A stretch of 64,000 bases of DNA from Himantopus leucocephalus (GCA_003993805.1 RSEF01000004.1:6752245-6816244), one strand, 5' to 3'. Positions 32,201 through 44,321 are shown, counted from the first letter of the stretch. Notes: a model not told the origin generated them from the sequence alone. Numbers and translations are program-made.

Positions 32201-35200
32201 CATCCACTTCTGCAGGTGCCGTCAGCCACGGAAAATCACGGTGGGTGAATGACAGCATCAGGCAGACCCCAGTGGGCAGGGCTGCTGGCGGTGGCTCTGA
32301 TTTCTGCAGATAGGTGACTTATTCAAAATCTAAGCGAGTGTGGCACATTTCCCCGTGCGGGCAGGAACATCCCCTTGGGGGTGAGCAGCAGGGGACAGCC
32401 CGCCCGTGCTGCTGGCCTCGATAGCGGCGAGAAAAGGGAAGATACGGTCCTGGGTTTGGAAGCAAACAGAGTTGAAAGGAGGCTCCCGGGGGGGGGGGAA
32501 CCGGCTTGCATTAAAGACGACGGTCCATGTGGCACTTGTGTGCATTGCAAGAGATTTATTTGGTTTTTATTTCCCTGTACTTGTTGTTTACAGGAGGCCG
32601 AGCAGTGACGTTGCTGGCTACGTGCGGTCCCCCATCCGGGTGCGGGGTGAGCCCAAATTCCGGGCTGTGCAGGCAGGGCTGTGCAGGCAGGGCTGTGCAG
32701 GCAGGGCTGGGGCACCCAGCCCAGAGGCAGCAGCGGGTTTTGTTTGCGAAGGCAGGCAGAATTTCAACGAGCTGCTGTTTTCATTCTTCAGGGCTGGAAA
32801 CCCGATCTCGGTCACGGGCTGGTTGCTCAGGCCTTCCTGCCGTGGACAGACGGACGGTTGGCCAGGGGGCTGCGGCGCTGAGCCCCCCACCCGCGCCCCT
32901 CCCAGTTTAACACCGTTATAGGGGTGCCCCGCGTAGGGTGCAGAGGGGCCGTGTGGGTGATGCCAATGGCTTTCTCCATCACAACCCTCAGCTGTCACCC
33001 TGCCAGCCCTGGCTCCACAGCGCCGTCAGCTGATTAGCCTGCTAATTAAAGTAAATTATGATGATAGGGTTGGGGTGTATGTTAAATCTCTACCAGGAAA
33101 GGTGGGTTTTTTTCACGTAGTGTATCACGTAATGCTGCCACGTGGTCTAAGGCTGCAATTGCCGCTTTTCCCTTTGAATGTGGTATTTGCTTTAACTTTA
33201 ATGATTATTTATTCCCCGGCTGTAGGAGAGCTTGGTGCCCTGAATCACGGCCTCGGCTGCGTCAGGGTCTTGGGTGGAGGACCCAGGGAGAGGATGTTTC
33301 AGGATGATGTGCACGCAGGGCTGCGCTCTGGGCGACTGCTTTCTCTGGGATCCCGGTGCATTCCCCACCGGTCCCCCAGCCTGGGTCTCTGGTCCTAGCT
33401 CCGCACAGGGTCTGGGGGTCTGTCCCCAGGCTGCTGCCACCCACTGCTCGTTAACCAGAGCTGGGGTGATGGCAATGGTGTGTCTCGCCATTGCAAAAGC
33501 TGGCCGGCAGTCTCGATGCAGCGCGCTTTGCTGCTCCTGAGCGTGTCTTGCTTAAAAGGCAGCTCCTCCGTGGGGTAGGATGCTGTCCCTCCCCAAGTGC
33601 TCCTCTCGCTTTCAGGGGTTGCTCACAATTGTGGAAATACGGAATTTCCAAAAATGTCTTCAAATAGCAGACCAGTCCCTCGGGATCACATCACCTGTAA
33701 ACAAGATGAACACAGAGAACAGATGCATCTTTTACTGTTAATAGATTAAAATTATAGATGATCACAAAATAGCAGTGTACAGAATAAATGCTTAGCTGAT
33801 GTAAATTACTTTTTCCTCTATTTCCTTCCATTAGCCACTGACCATTTACCCCAGGCAGAGCTCTGTCCCGGGAAGCACCCGAGCTGGATGTGGAACAGAA
33901 GGCTGGGTAAGTGCTGGCTGAGATAGCACTCCTGATGGACTGAGACGAGATGAAGTGTGAAAATCAGAGGGACTGTGAGATGGAGGATGCTACCTGTCAT
34001 ATTATCTTCAAATCTTAAAAAAAAAAAAAAAAAAGGGGGCAGAAAGCTCTTCCTGATTTGTGCTCTTTTGTTCTGGGCATCACTTGCTCCAGGAAAGGAT
34101 TTGGCCTGCAGACCAGCGAGGAAAGTTTGCAGCATTGGCAGCAACACTGTGTGACTCAGGAGCGATCCCTTAAACAAGATTATTACTCATTTTACCAGGC
34201 ACAGCTATCCATTATGGTTAATAAAACACCACATAAATGATTCTCAGCCTGATCCAAACAATATATCTTGTGGCCCAGCTGGACTCACTTTTATCCTTAG
34301 CCTCACACTGGAGGATACGTTGGCATCAGCAGACGCTGAGATGTTGCTACCTGATGGCGGGGACAGCCAAGATCTGCCTCTTGCTGTCCAAGGGGATGAG
34401 TGATGCGAGCTCAACAGCTCCAACGACGGGCCCAGTTGCTACCTCCCAGTCATGTCCTTCTCCGAAGGACAGGGTCCGTGTTGGCTGTGGCTGCGATGAC
34501 ATGCTAGCCCGGGGTCTCGGGGGGAAGGCAGCTCCATCCTGGGCTGGGCACCCTGTGCGCCCCCTCCATGGTAGGGGGGTGGCCTTTTGAGGGACCATGC
34601 TTCATGCTTTTGCACCGCTGGGGCTGCAGCTGCTGTTTGGGCTGCCTGGAGCCTGATGTCTCATCACCCCGGCGCAAATGAAGTCTGTGGCCTGGGGAAG
34701 GGGAGGAGGACCAGGCTGGGCTGCAGGAGGAAGGCTTCATCCTGACATTCCTGCTGGAAATGAGGTCCGGAAATTTGTTGTAGAGATGCACCTGATGCAA
34801 GGATGGCGATGAGGCTGCCTTCGCGTGCTCGTGCTGCTCAGCAGCCTCCGCCAGCGCTGCGGGAGGGCGGGAGCCAGCCATCCTGCCTGCACGCTGACCT
34901 TCGCATCCAGCGTCCCGCCTGCTCCGCAAGGCGCTGGGAGCAGCTCGAGGAGCGCCGGGGCCTGGGGCAGCGGCAGGAGTCGGTCCCCTGCCAGGATGCA
35001 GTTAGCCCACAAATAAGGAGCAAGCACCGCGCAACTGGGGGTGACCACCTGCGCCAGCACCGGTGTTGCCAGCACCTGCGCTGCGGCGTGCCGGCGGCTG
35101 GCCGGGGGGCTCTGCTGCGGACCGTCCATCTGGCATCTTCCTGAGACACCGCGCTTGGTTTTTCGCCGTGCCCAAACAAATCCTAGCAGACTATTAATCA

Positions 35201-36178
35201 CTGGCTTGGAACAGCATCCGCCCCGGGTTCGGTTATGATAAGCTATGCCAGCCCTTTCCCCCGCGCCGTGTCTGACATCGTGTAGCCATTTGAAGAGGCC
35301 GTAATTACAGCAATTGTTAGGCATTTTTCTAGCCTTTTCTCCCTTCTCTCATAGGTAATGTTATGTGACAAATCGCCTTCCCTGACATTCACATCTCTGA
35401 GCGCTCTGTCGAAACAGCACCGGTAGCCCGGCTGTGTTGCGGTGCGGGAACATCAGGCTCACCGCAGCCAGCACAGGCGGGGTGCCATAACGTGAGAATC
35501 TCAGTTTGGTGGGTGAAAACGATCCACGCGGCGATGCTGGGGGAGAGCTGGGGTTTTGACGGGTGTGTTCTGCAATTTCCCTACATCTGGAGTCGCAGAA
35601 GCGGGAGGGGAGGAGGGAAGCAAGCCAGGATCGGTTCCTGGACTGTTAATTGCCGGGTGCAGGATACAGGCAGGCAGTGTTTGAAATGCCAAACGGCGGG
35701 ATGTTGCTAAGTCAATACCAGCGAGGAAACAGAGCCAGATTCCCTGATGTGGGCACCTTGGTGGGATGGAGCAGGAGCCTGGTCCCGAGCCTGCGGCTGC
35801 TCCTCAGCTGGTGCTACATGTCTCCATCGGCTGCTCCGGAGCCGGGGAAAATCACGCCAGCTGAGGAACGCTGCCGAAATATCCCAGCTGGTGTACAGCG
35901 CTGCGGTAGGAGGCCGTGTATTCCAGAAATGTTCTCTCCTGCCTGTTGGCGTTCTGGGCAGGGGGGATTGTGGCTCGGGTGCAAAAACAAGTGAATGTTT
36001 GGGAGCTGTCAGCTCTCCGCCAGTGCCAGGTATCTAATTTCTGCTGGAAGAAGGAAGCATTGCAGTCTTTTCCATCCCACGGGGTCAGCAGCGGACCAAG
36101 GAGTGTGCCTGGATTAAAGGGGGGAGAAAAGAAGAAAGAAAAATTGTAGAATAAGTGATTTAGTTGTGTTTGTGACTA
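26221..36178. other. Intergenic DNA with no recognisable gene
   Basis: About 10 kb of alternating GC-rich and AT-rich sequence. I see no exon with family resemblance, no tRNA or rRNA, and no transposon. AT-rich stretches at about 33020-33230 and 33660-34260 resemble the other candidate non-coding blocks. A 15-bp repeat lies at 32666-32712. Confidence 0.5.
32666..32712. repeat. 15-bp tandem repeat, three copies
   Basis: GGGCTGTGCAGGCA is repeated three times at a 15-bp period (GCAGGCAGGGCTGTG register). Confidence 0.8.
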
Positions 36179-36488
36179 TTTTGAAAGATTGAATGGATGT
36201 CGCTGGAGCGGCCGGGCAGAGTTTGCTAACCTCTGCGTGTTAGCCGTGCAGCCGTTCAGACCAGAGATACTGCGCTGTTCTATTTCTCTAAATCGCTGTC
36301 CTTCCCCAGGTGCCACTCTTCCCCCGACCTTCNGTTTTGAAAGATTGAATGGATGTTGCTGGAGCGGCCGGGCAGAGTTTGCTAACCTCTGCATGTTAGC
36401 CGTGCAGCCGTTCAGACCAGAGATACTGCGCTGTTCTATTTCTCTAAATCGCTGTCCTTCCCCAGGTGCCACTCTTCCCCCGACCTTC
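36179..36488. repeat. 154-bp direct duplication joined by a single N
   Basis: 36179-36332 and 36335-36488 are the same 154-bp sequence with only two C/T or G/A differences that I can see, separated by N at 36333. Most likely two alleles or overlapping contig ends placed in tandem. The sequence is not a gene I recognise. Confidence 0.9.
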
Positions 36489-39400
36489 GCAATCTGTTTG
36501 TCCATGCAAGGACCCGGAGACTGAATTAAGACGTGCTATGTGTAAGCAGGGTAGAAAAAGCCGAGATTCTCCCATCACCTAGGATAACCTTCGCCCGCAG
36601 GCGGATCTCCTGCAGAGAGAAGTTTGGTTGCCTCTTAATTCATCCGTGGCATTGCTGTCTTGTAAACCCTAAGGCCGTCTGTTCTTCACCTGTGTGGGTA
36701 ACAGCACGCACGGTTTGTAAATCCAGGCAGGCGTCCAACGCGCCGTCCTGAAGGTCCACCACACAATTGTGCGCTGAACTGCATTGCAGCGCTCCCCCGG
36801 CTCTGCTCCTGCCCGCGCTGATGGCACAGATTGCAATTTCCTTGTGCTTCATTTTCCACCCTCCCTCTTCTCTCCTCCTCGCTTTTAATCTTTGCTTAAC
36901 TTGTTGTGCAGGCAATTGCGTGGCATTTAGTGCATGGTGATGTGTGTTTGGGGCCCGTGCTGGAAATACAGCTCATTATCTGGAGTGGATAATATTAAGC
37001 ACTTTTCTCTGTTGGCCATTTGATCACAAGGTTATCCTGTTTGATGGTTTTATACGCTGGAATTGATTGCATGGGAAATATTTAGCCAGCATGGCTGAAA
37101 CCTGTGTCTCCCTGCAGGCTGCCAGATGCAGGTGTGCTGCTGCACCCGAGGGGCCGGGGGAGCATCTCGGAGGGGGTCCAGCGGCCCCAGTGCCCACGCG
37201 AGGCTGGTGGTCCTGCTCAGCTCCCGAGCCAGGACCATGCAGGCGTGCAAGGTGAGCTTGCAGCATCAGCAAGGCGGAATTTGCTTTCCTTTCACCGCTA
37301 TTTGAGCGTGCTGCAGGAACTCAGCGCGGGGGCATCTCAATGAACGTGGTCCTCCGTGACGTGGGGCACGCTGGCGTGAGCGGCCGAGCATGCGTGGAGC
37401 CAGGATCCTGCCACTGCCATCACCCCGTGTGGCGCAGCACCGCTCACAGCCCTGCTCCGCTGCGTGGACCGACCGAGACCATACTGTCTGGCAACTCTTC
37501 TGCTCCCAGCACCTCCGGGTGCCGCAACAGCCTTGGGGCACAGGCTCTTTTCAGACCCTCAGGTCAGTTTTCTTGTAAAAGATGGGATTAAATCAACCAA
37601 GCTGCGTAGATTTTTGGTGTGATCCTGCAGCAGAGAGCGGGTCGGCTGTCAGTCACCTGTGAGGATGCTGTTTGGTGCTTGACGCTGACCTTGGCCGTGG
37701 CGGGGCTGTGCCTCTCGGCGAACGCAAATGCTGATTTCGGCAGTAGCTCTTCATAACGTGCCCTCTGGGAAGTGGCCTGAGAGCCAGCGCGCTCGTTTGC
37801 CACAGGCCGTTGAGTAGCCGCCAGGTAATGACCGTGAGCGAGCAGCCGGTGGGACGCAGGCCAGCGAGGCGGGGGGGAAAGTCTGCATCACCTCTGACGG
37901 CCCACCGAATCGCGCAGCCTTTTTTTTTTTTTTGCTTCACCTCTTCATAGTCTGTATTGGAAAGAGAGCGGCTGAGGATGCTGGCTGCTTTTCGCCTTAN
38001 GCCTGCTTTTCGCCTTAATGGTGCCCCGTGCGGGCTGCTGGGAGCCAGCCTCTGCCCAGCTCCTCACTGTGCCCTGCGCTGCCTTCGTTCCCACGGGATG
38101 TGCCTGCCTGGCTCCTTAGGGACCTCCAGAAAGCACCATCCTGTGATCTCTTCCCCCCCCCTCCCCACGTTTTGCTGTCAGGCAGGCTGTGTAAATCGGG
38201 AGCGGCTCCAACGGGCTTCCTCTGGACCAGCACCAGTGCGGGAGCGGAGAATTAGCCCTGCACCTGCCACTTTTTTTAATACAGGTTTTAAATCTGATTA
38301 TAACTGCCTGTCTGGCTCTGCATTATGTGCTTCATGATTATTCAGCATTATGTAATCTCTGATAAAAGATGCTGCATCAGTAAAAGTGAATTAAACTATT
38401 GAGTGATAGGAGTTTATCGAATTCCTCGGAGTGATGCTGTCCTCTCTTTGGCACTTTAACCTCTCCTGTGGAAGGAGCGTGCCAGACGCTGCCCTTGCTA
38501 ACAGCCAGGAAACCCTGCTGACTTGGGTGGAATTGCGGGAGTACAAATAAAGTTAGATTTCAGCTTAGAAAGACAGTTTTTTATAGTCTAAAGACTCAAT
38601 ACTGTACAGCAGCGGCCCCTTATCTGCATTATGGGCAAAGTGCTAACAGAGTTACACGGACAGATGTCTGCAAGTCCCACGGATGCTCGATAGAGTTTGG
38701 CTCTTAGAGGGCTGGCTGATGGGCAGAGCTGGCCGGGCTGTCCTCGCTCCAAAACCTCTTGAGAGTAGACAAGTGCTGAATTCCCATATGATGGGGAAAG
38801 AAAAAAAAAAAAGTGTGTTTAAATCCAAGCCGAATATTTTGTCTTATTTTTCCAAACATCCCCCCAAACATAAAATATTGTCTCCTTCTCCTTTTTAGGT
38901 TTTCCCTTTCTCCCCACACAGCAGATGTCTGACGGCTGAATGGTCTAGGGATTTTGCTCTGAGTTTTCCTATTTCTTCATTTCCTTTTTCTGTGCTACAG
39001 GTTTTTTTTTTCTACTTTGCTGTGATATTCGAAACATTGCTAGGGGAAGAAAAAAAAAAGCACAAACCTAAACTGTAACTCCCGACACCAAGACGCTTTG
39101 AAAAGCTTTCAAGTTTTGCAGAACTGGATAAGCAAAGAAAGGAAAAAATAAACCTACATCATTTATTTTACTTCACCTAGTAGCTAAAAGGAAAAGGCGT
39201 CGGAAAGGGGAAAAACAACACTTCAGAAATGTGGAATTAAAAGAAAGGTTCTGAAAAATTAAAAAGATAAAGTTACTCTTTGATGCTTAAAACAAATTTC
39301 AAAATTTCAAACTATTTTGTGCACGCTTTCTCCGGTTCTGCACCGCACCTGGAGAAATGGGGTGCTGGGGGACCTGGGTCTGAGCAGGCTTCGCTGCCCC

Positions 39401-41289
39401 CTCCCTCGCTGTAGTAGAGGATGCGAGCGGTGGCCTGGGTACCACCATCATCGGGGCAGGGTACCAGCAGGATGCTTTTGCTATAGAGGGAGGCAGGGCG
39501 CGCATCGAGCCCCCGCTGGCCTCTGCAGCAGCGCATGCCGAGAGAGGCCGGGAGGAGAGGCAGGGGTGGGAGCAGGAGCTGGCCAGGCAGGAGACGAGGC
39601 TGTCGCACTGCCCTGTCTGCGGGCGATGGCTTTGCTGGCCTCATCCCATGCTCGTCCTTTCCCCTCACCGGCTGCACAAAGAATGTTTAATAAAAAACCC
39701 CAGGCTTGACAGCCCGCTGATACCGTAGTTTTAAATATACATATTTTAGATCCTGAGATTTACTTTTTGACAGGTGCAAGAGAGACAGCTATAAATGCTG
39801 GGCTGGAAAGTAAAGTCATTCACATTAGCGCTCAAACAAAGGGCTGCAAGCTGCACCACTTGCTTTTAATTAAAAGCTTTCCTTATTTTACAGCGTGGGC
39901 AGAACCAGAACCAGTATCTTTGTTACGTGCTGCCCATACTCATCAATGGGCCAACTGAGCGACAGGTCACAGAGCCACACCAGCTCCTCAGCGGCGAGGG
40001 GCCGGGGCTGGGCTGGCCCTGCAGACCCCCGAGACCCCAGCCTGGTGCCGAGGGGCAGCAAACTAGCACCAAAGGGGATGCTGCAGCTCCCCCATGGTTA
40101 CAAAATGGGCTGCTGTCTTGCACGGAGAGCTCTCGCATGAGGTTTGGCCAAGAGGGACACAGGGACCGCCATGCCACCCGCCTCCTCCCTCCCAGCCAGG
40201 CTACCACGCTGGGGGCATCGGCAGGCGCGTCGTGACGGGAGTGTTGGGATTTGGATAAACTAATCATGTTGCAGGGAGTGGAGCTGAAGCTCTTAGATTT
40301 CAGAGCCAACATGTGGCATCTTTATTAATGTGCCTACTTGAGTTCCCTGGGACGCGATGTTTTCTCCTCACCCTGGCCATCCATCTGAACTGATAATAGG
40401 ACTATTAATCCATTTTGCTGACAGCACTCGCAGACCTCCAGCGAGGCAGGAGATGGGGAGGGGTGGGGCTGCGATCGATGCCTGTTTTGCTCCGAAGGGA
40501 TCCCGTCACAGCCTCTGGCAAACCCAGCACTAGCTGGGGGTGAAAGGATGGAGCGTTAACCGAGGTTACGGCTGCCGTGCAGCTGGCCAGCTGTGGCCTG
40601 GCTTCTCCATGGTCACCTGGAGAGCATTCTGCAGAAAGCCATTGAGATACGAGATGTTCTACAGAAGCCAAACCTGCAGGAGACCTTGTGCTCCAGGGCA
40701 TGTCACACTGTGCAGGGACGTGGACGCTGGGTTTATACGCCATGGACCAGCGCGGCAACCTTGTGCCGGTTACTTAACCCCCCTCTAATCCCCCCCCCCG
40801 GTACCTACAGGGAGGTGAAATGTCTGTGATTTCAGGGCCTTTTCAGCCCTACCCAGCTACAAGGTGCCTGGCACAGCATCCGTCATGTCAGTGATTTCCT
40901 TTACAGCAGCAGAAATTTATATATGCAATATATATCTTTTATATATGTGATATATAAAGAAAAGTTTCAGTGGAAAAAGAGCTGGAAAATGAGGTGCGTC
41001 CCTGCCCAGCTCCCGCTCCTCCGCGCATCCCCTGCCAGTGGCTCATCCCAGGCGCCTTTATATTCAGACTGATCCTGTCTGGTTTTAAATATCTCAAGCC
41101 GCAGAACTTTCTCCCTCCAGGGAACCACGTCGCAGCCTCATAATTTTCGCTGTCAGCAGAGGGGATTTTTTCCCCTGTGACATTCAACCTAAATGCTCCA
41201 TTTCTTCATTTCCTGTCATCCCTTCTGGTGATGCCCCTTGTACTCTATTAAATAATTCCTTCCCTCCCTCTCTATTTACACCAACCAGA
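36489..41289. other. Intergenic DNA upstream of the LINE remnant
   Basis: No coding exon recognised. AT-rich stretches at about 36900-37080, 38280-38660 and 38990-39300 are unremarkable or possibly conserved non-coding DNA. A single N at 38000 sits between two copies of TGCTTTTCGCCTTA (37986-37999 and 38004-38017). A short TATATA-type repeat lies at 40918-40965. Confidence 0.5.
40918..40965. repeat. TATATA simple repeat
   Basis: Imperfect (TA)n with interspersed GC and CT, for example TATATATGCAATATATATC. Confidence 0.7.
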
Positions 41290-42110
41290 TCTGTAAGGCT
41301 CTTAGTTTGTCTCCCCATGGACAGCTCTTAGCCAAGCAATATATATATTTAAGCCTTTTAATCTTCCTTCAGAAATCAGTCTCTCCGTGCCTTTGATCAT
41401 TTGTGTGGCTTCCCTCTGAACTGCTGCCAACGCGTCTGTGCCGAGGGAGCCCCGCGCTCTGCCCCGGCCACACCTGAGCCTCCCAACACCTCCACGCCAT
41501 CCTCGGACACCAGTGGCTCATCCCTCCCTGCTGCCCTTACGCTCAGCAGCCTCCTGGGTCCCCCTCGCTGTCCCCCTCGCCCCAGGTCCTTCGCTGGGGT
41601 GTTGCTCCNCGGCTCATCCCTCCCTGCTACCCTCATGCTCAGCAGCCTCCTGGGTCCCCCTCGCTGTCCCCTGAGCCCCAGGTCCTTCGCTGGGGTGTTG
41701 CTCCAGCTCCGGTGCGGTGCTGCCGGCTTGGTTCAGCCATCGTTGCCCCTTCTGCTGTCAGCTCGGACTTGAATTTGCCTCCCAGCTGCACGCGCTTATG
41801 TTTGTCGAAGGCACAGCTCCTTTTGCTGTTTCCTGCCCATGTTTCTAATCTCACTAGGCCCTTTTTGTGTTAATTTTCTATGCTTGCTGGAGCCCACAGC
41901 ACCTCCCAATATAGCATCATCTGCCAAATTCATTAATGTGTAGTTTACTCCCTCTTTCCAGGTCATTAATGAGGGTATTAAATGAGAGCAGACCTAACCT
42001 AGATCCCTGCAGTACCCCATAAACACCTCCCCCTGTTTCTAATTACCCTTTGTTTATGATCCTTCAGCCAGGTTTTCAACCCACATGGCACAGTTCAAGT
42101 CATCAGAATT
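41290..42110 (-). mobile_element. Ancient CR1/L3-like LINE remnant, antisense
   Basis: The minus strand of about 41940-42030 translates, with decay, to a pattern like GV-x-QGS-x-LG-x-L-x-FN-x-x-INDL, the reverse-transcriptase motif of CR1/L3 LINEs. The plus strand shows the familiar antisense text of this family: an ATCATCTGCCAAATTCATTA-type stretch, CCAGGTCATTAATGA, and CCCTGCAGTACCCCA. Upstream, TTTGATCATTTGTGTGGCTT at about 41390-41412 also fits the family. It is heavily decayed and internally disturbed by the two-copy block at 41515-41704. The precise subfamily cannot be set by eye. Confidence 0.6.
41515..41704. repeat. 94-bp two-copy direct repeat joined by a single N
   Basis: 41515-41608 and 41611-41704 are copies of one 94-bp sequence (GGCTCATCCCTCCCTGCT ... 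GGGGTGTTGCTCC) with about six differences, separated by N at 41609. Divergence is higher than in the other N-joined pairs, so a true local duplication is possible. Confidence 0.8.
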
Positions 42111-42404
42111 AATTTTTCCAAGGAAGACTTTGCGAACGGAGGGAGCAGAGGGTTTGCCGGTTCACACCGTCCCCACCTGCCGCCTCCCCATGTCCCGCTC
42201 CCACTCCCACTCCCCCGTGGGTCAACGGCGACCCACGCTGCTGAGGGGGGAAGAAAGGCCTGGCAAAGGCTCTTCTCTCCGCTGGCTTGTGCTCCCGCTC
42301 CGCCGGGAGTCAGCAGCCAGGAGCAGGGGGACCCTGCGCCCCTCCCGTGTCCCTCCGGGGAGGAGAGGGGATCCCCTCGGGTGTCCCGGGGCAAGGTGTC
42401 CCCC

Positions 42405-42690
42405 GAGGGGGTGGTGTCCCTGGACGGGTGAGTATCCCGGGGGATGGTGTCCGTGGATGGATGTTGTCCCGGGGGATGGTGGCCCTGGAGGGGGTAGCGT
42501 CCCTGGAGGGGGTGGTGTCCCCGGACGGATGTCGTCACGGGGGATGATGTCACGGGGGACGGTGTCCGTGGAGGGATGTTGTCCCGGGGGATAGTGTCTC
42601 TGGACGGGTGGTGTCGCTGGAGGTGTTGTCCTTGGATGGATGTTGTCCCGGGGGACGGTGTCCCCGAGGGGGGGTGGTGGTGTCCCGGCG
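42405..42690. repeat. G-rich minisatellite upstream of the PCDH19 CpG island
   Basis: A degenerate tandem array of roughly 15-20 bp units of the type GGTGTCC(C/G)TGGANGGG and GTTGTCCCGGGGGATG. The plus strand has many runs of three to seven G. It directly abuts the CpG island. It keeps long spurious frames open on both strands. Confidence 0.8.
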
Positions 42691-43869
42691 GCCCTCCGCG
42701 GGCGCGTCCATCGGGGTGGCGGCCCGTGGCCGTGCCGTGCCGCCCCGGAGCCGCCGAGGCAGCGACCCGCGGGGACCCGCCCAGGGCTCGGCGGGTTCCC
42801 GGCTCCGCCGTGCGCCGTTCGGGCCGGTCCCCGCCGCTCCGCCTCCCCGCGGCGGCCGCTAGATGGCGCCCTTGTGCCTGGGAAGGCGCGGCGGGGCCCG
42901 ACGGCGCGGCCGGGGCGGGGGGGCACGGCGCCGCCGCCGCCGCTCGGGGAGCGGGAGGGGGGGTGTCCCGGGCTGTGCCCGCGGGGTGGCCGCCCCGGCG
43001 GCTCCCGCTGCCCACAGCCCCGACGGGGCCTGTGCCGCGGCAGCTCCGACCGGGCACCCCCCTCCCTCCGCGGCGCCGGCTCGCCGGTATCGACCGGCGG
43101 GCTCCCGGGGCGGTTTGCCGCAGGGACGCGCCGGCACCCGGGGCGGCACCCTTTTAACCTCGGGGCTGAGGCCGGGCGGGGGGAGAAACAGCGTGTCTGG
43201 AGGTTTGCAGCCGAAAGGCTCCGAGCTGAGCGCCGCCAGCACCGGAGCCCCCCGCCCGCCCCGACCGGCGGCGCGGCCGCAACCCGCCGGGGGCAGCACC
43301 GCCCCCCTGCCCCCGCTAATTAAAGCCCGGGGACGTGAGTGCCGTGCGCGGAGACCCGAGGTAAGGCACCGGCACACGGACAACGGAAGTTTTATTTCGT
43401 TTTTAGGAGAAGACGGTACCGCGGTGCTTTCCCCTGTGGCGGGGCTGGAGCCGCCCGGGAGAGCCGTGCGGTCCCGCGTCCCACGCCGGCTCCCGGGGGA
43501 CCCCGGCGGGGCGGGGTGCGGTGCAGCCGGAGCGGGGCGGGCTCAACTCCCGCCCCAGAAGGGAAAGCGACCGAACGGGCCTGGGGGCGCTCAGCGCGGA
43601 CCCGGGGGTCCCCTCCCCGGTGCCCGCAGGGGCGCGCCGCCGCCCTATACGCGCCCGCGGCGCCGAAGGAGGAACCGCCGGTGACCCTCAGCGGCTGCCG
43701 CGGCGCCCCAAAGCGCCGGTGCTCCCGGGGACCGGGGCGGACCCGGCGCCGACAGGCAACAGGCTCCCGCCGCGGCGCAGCCATCCCGCGCCCCCTCCGC
43801 GCCGCTCCGCTCCGCCGGCCCCGCCCCGGCCCCGCCCCGCCGGCCGGCAGCGCGGCTCGGCGCGGCCCC

Positions 43870-43916
43870 ATTGGCTGCGGCGCGGCGCGCCGGCCCCGCC
43901 CCCGCGCGCCCATTGG
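43870..43916 (-). promoter_or_regulatory. PCDH19: Pair of inverted CCAAT boxes (NF-Y-like)
   Basis: CCATTGGCTG and CCATTGGCCG, reading CCAAT on the minus strand, 42 bp apart, which is about four helical turns. Paired CCAAT boxes at helical spacing within a CpG island are typical NF-Y promoter architecture. Confidence 0.5.
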
Positions 43917-44091
43917 CCGTCCGCTCACCGACGCCCGCCCCCGCGCCGCCCGCCCCCGCGCCGCCCGCCGGCGCTCCGGACTGCGGGCAGTGGCGTGCGG
44001 CCGCCGCAGCGAGCGCCGGCGGGAGCGGGCTCGGCTCGGCTCGGCGCGGCTCCGGCACCGCTCGGCTCTCGGCACCCCGCTCCCGCACGCC

Positions 44092-44133
44092 ATGCCCGGC
44101 CCATCCGCCGCGCCGCCGGCTCGGAGCGCCTGA
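44092..44133 (+). CDS. Upstream ORF 1 in the PCDH19 5'UTR (13 codons)
   Basis: ATG in a fair context (G at -3) opens [13 protein letters not shown] and stops at TGA, 189 bp before the PCDH19 start. It may dampen translation if the transcript begins upstream of it. No evidence that the peptide itself has a function. Confidence 0.4.
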   Translation: MPGPSAAPPARSA

Positions 44134-44241
44134 GCGGGCGGCGTTGGCGTGGGCGCGGGGGACCGCGGCTCCGGTGCCCGCACCCCCTCCCTCGCCCGCC
44201 CGCCCGCCCGCCGCCGGGGCAGCCCGGCGGGCGCTGCCCGT

Positions 44242-44262
44242 ATGAGGGCGGCGGGCCCCTGA
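44242..44262 (+). CDS. Upstream ORF 2 in the PCDH19 5'UTR (6 codons)
   Basis: ATG in a weak context (C at -3) encodes MRAAGP then TGA, 59 bp before the PCDH19 start codon. Confidence 0.35.
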   Translation: MRAAGP

Positions 44263-44321
44263 GGCGGGCGGTCAGCGGCCGTCGGGGCGCGGCGCGGCGG
44301 CCGGAGGGGGCGGTGGCGGCG

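Noticed and set aside
42095..43057. 320-codon minus-strand open frame over the G-rich minisatellite
   Set aside because: Its repetitive Pro/Gly/Thr content is a direct translation of the tandem repeat; no domain is visible.
43521..44321. In-frame upstream extension of the PCDH19 reading frame
   Set aside because: No in-frame ATG lies between 43521 and 44322; the extension is Pro/Arg/Ala-rich CpG-island translation, while ATG 44322 is followed by a good signal peptide.
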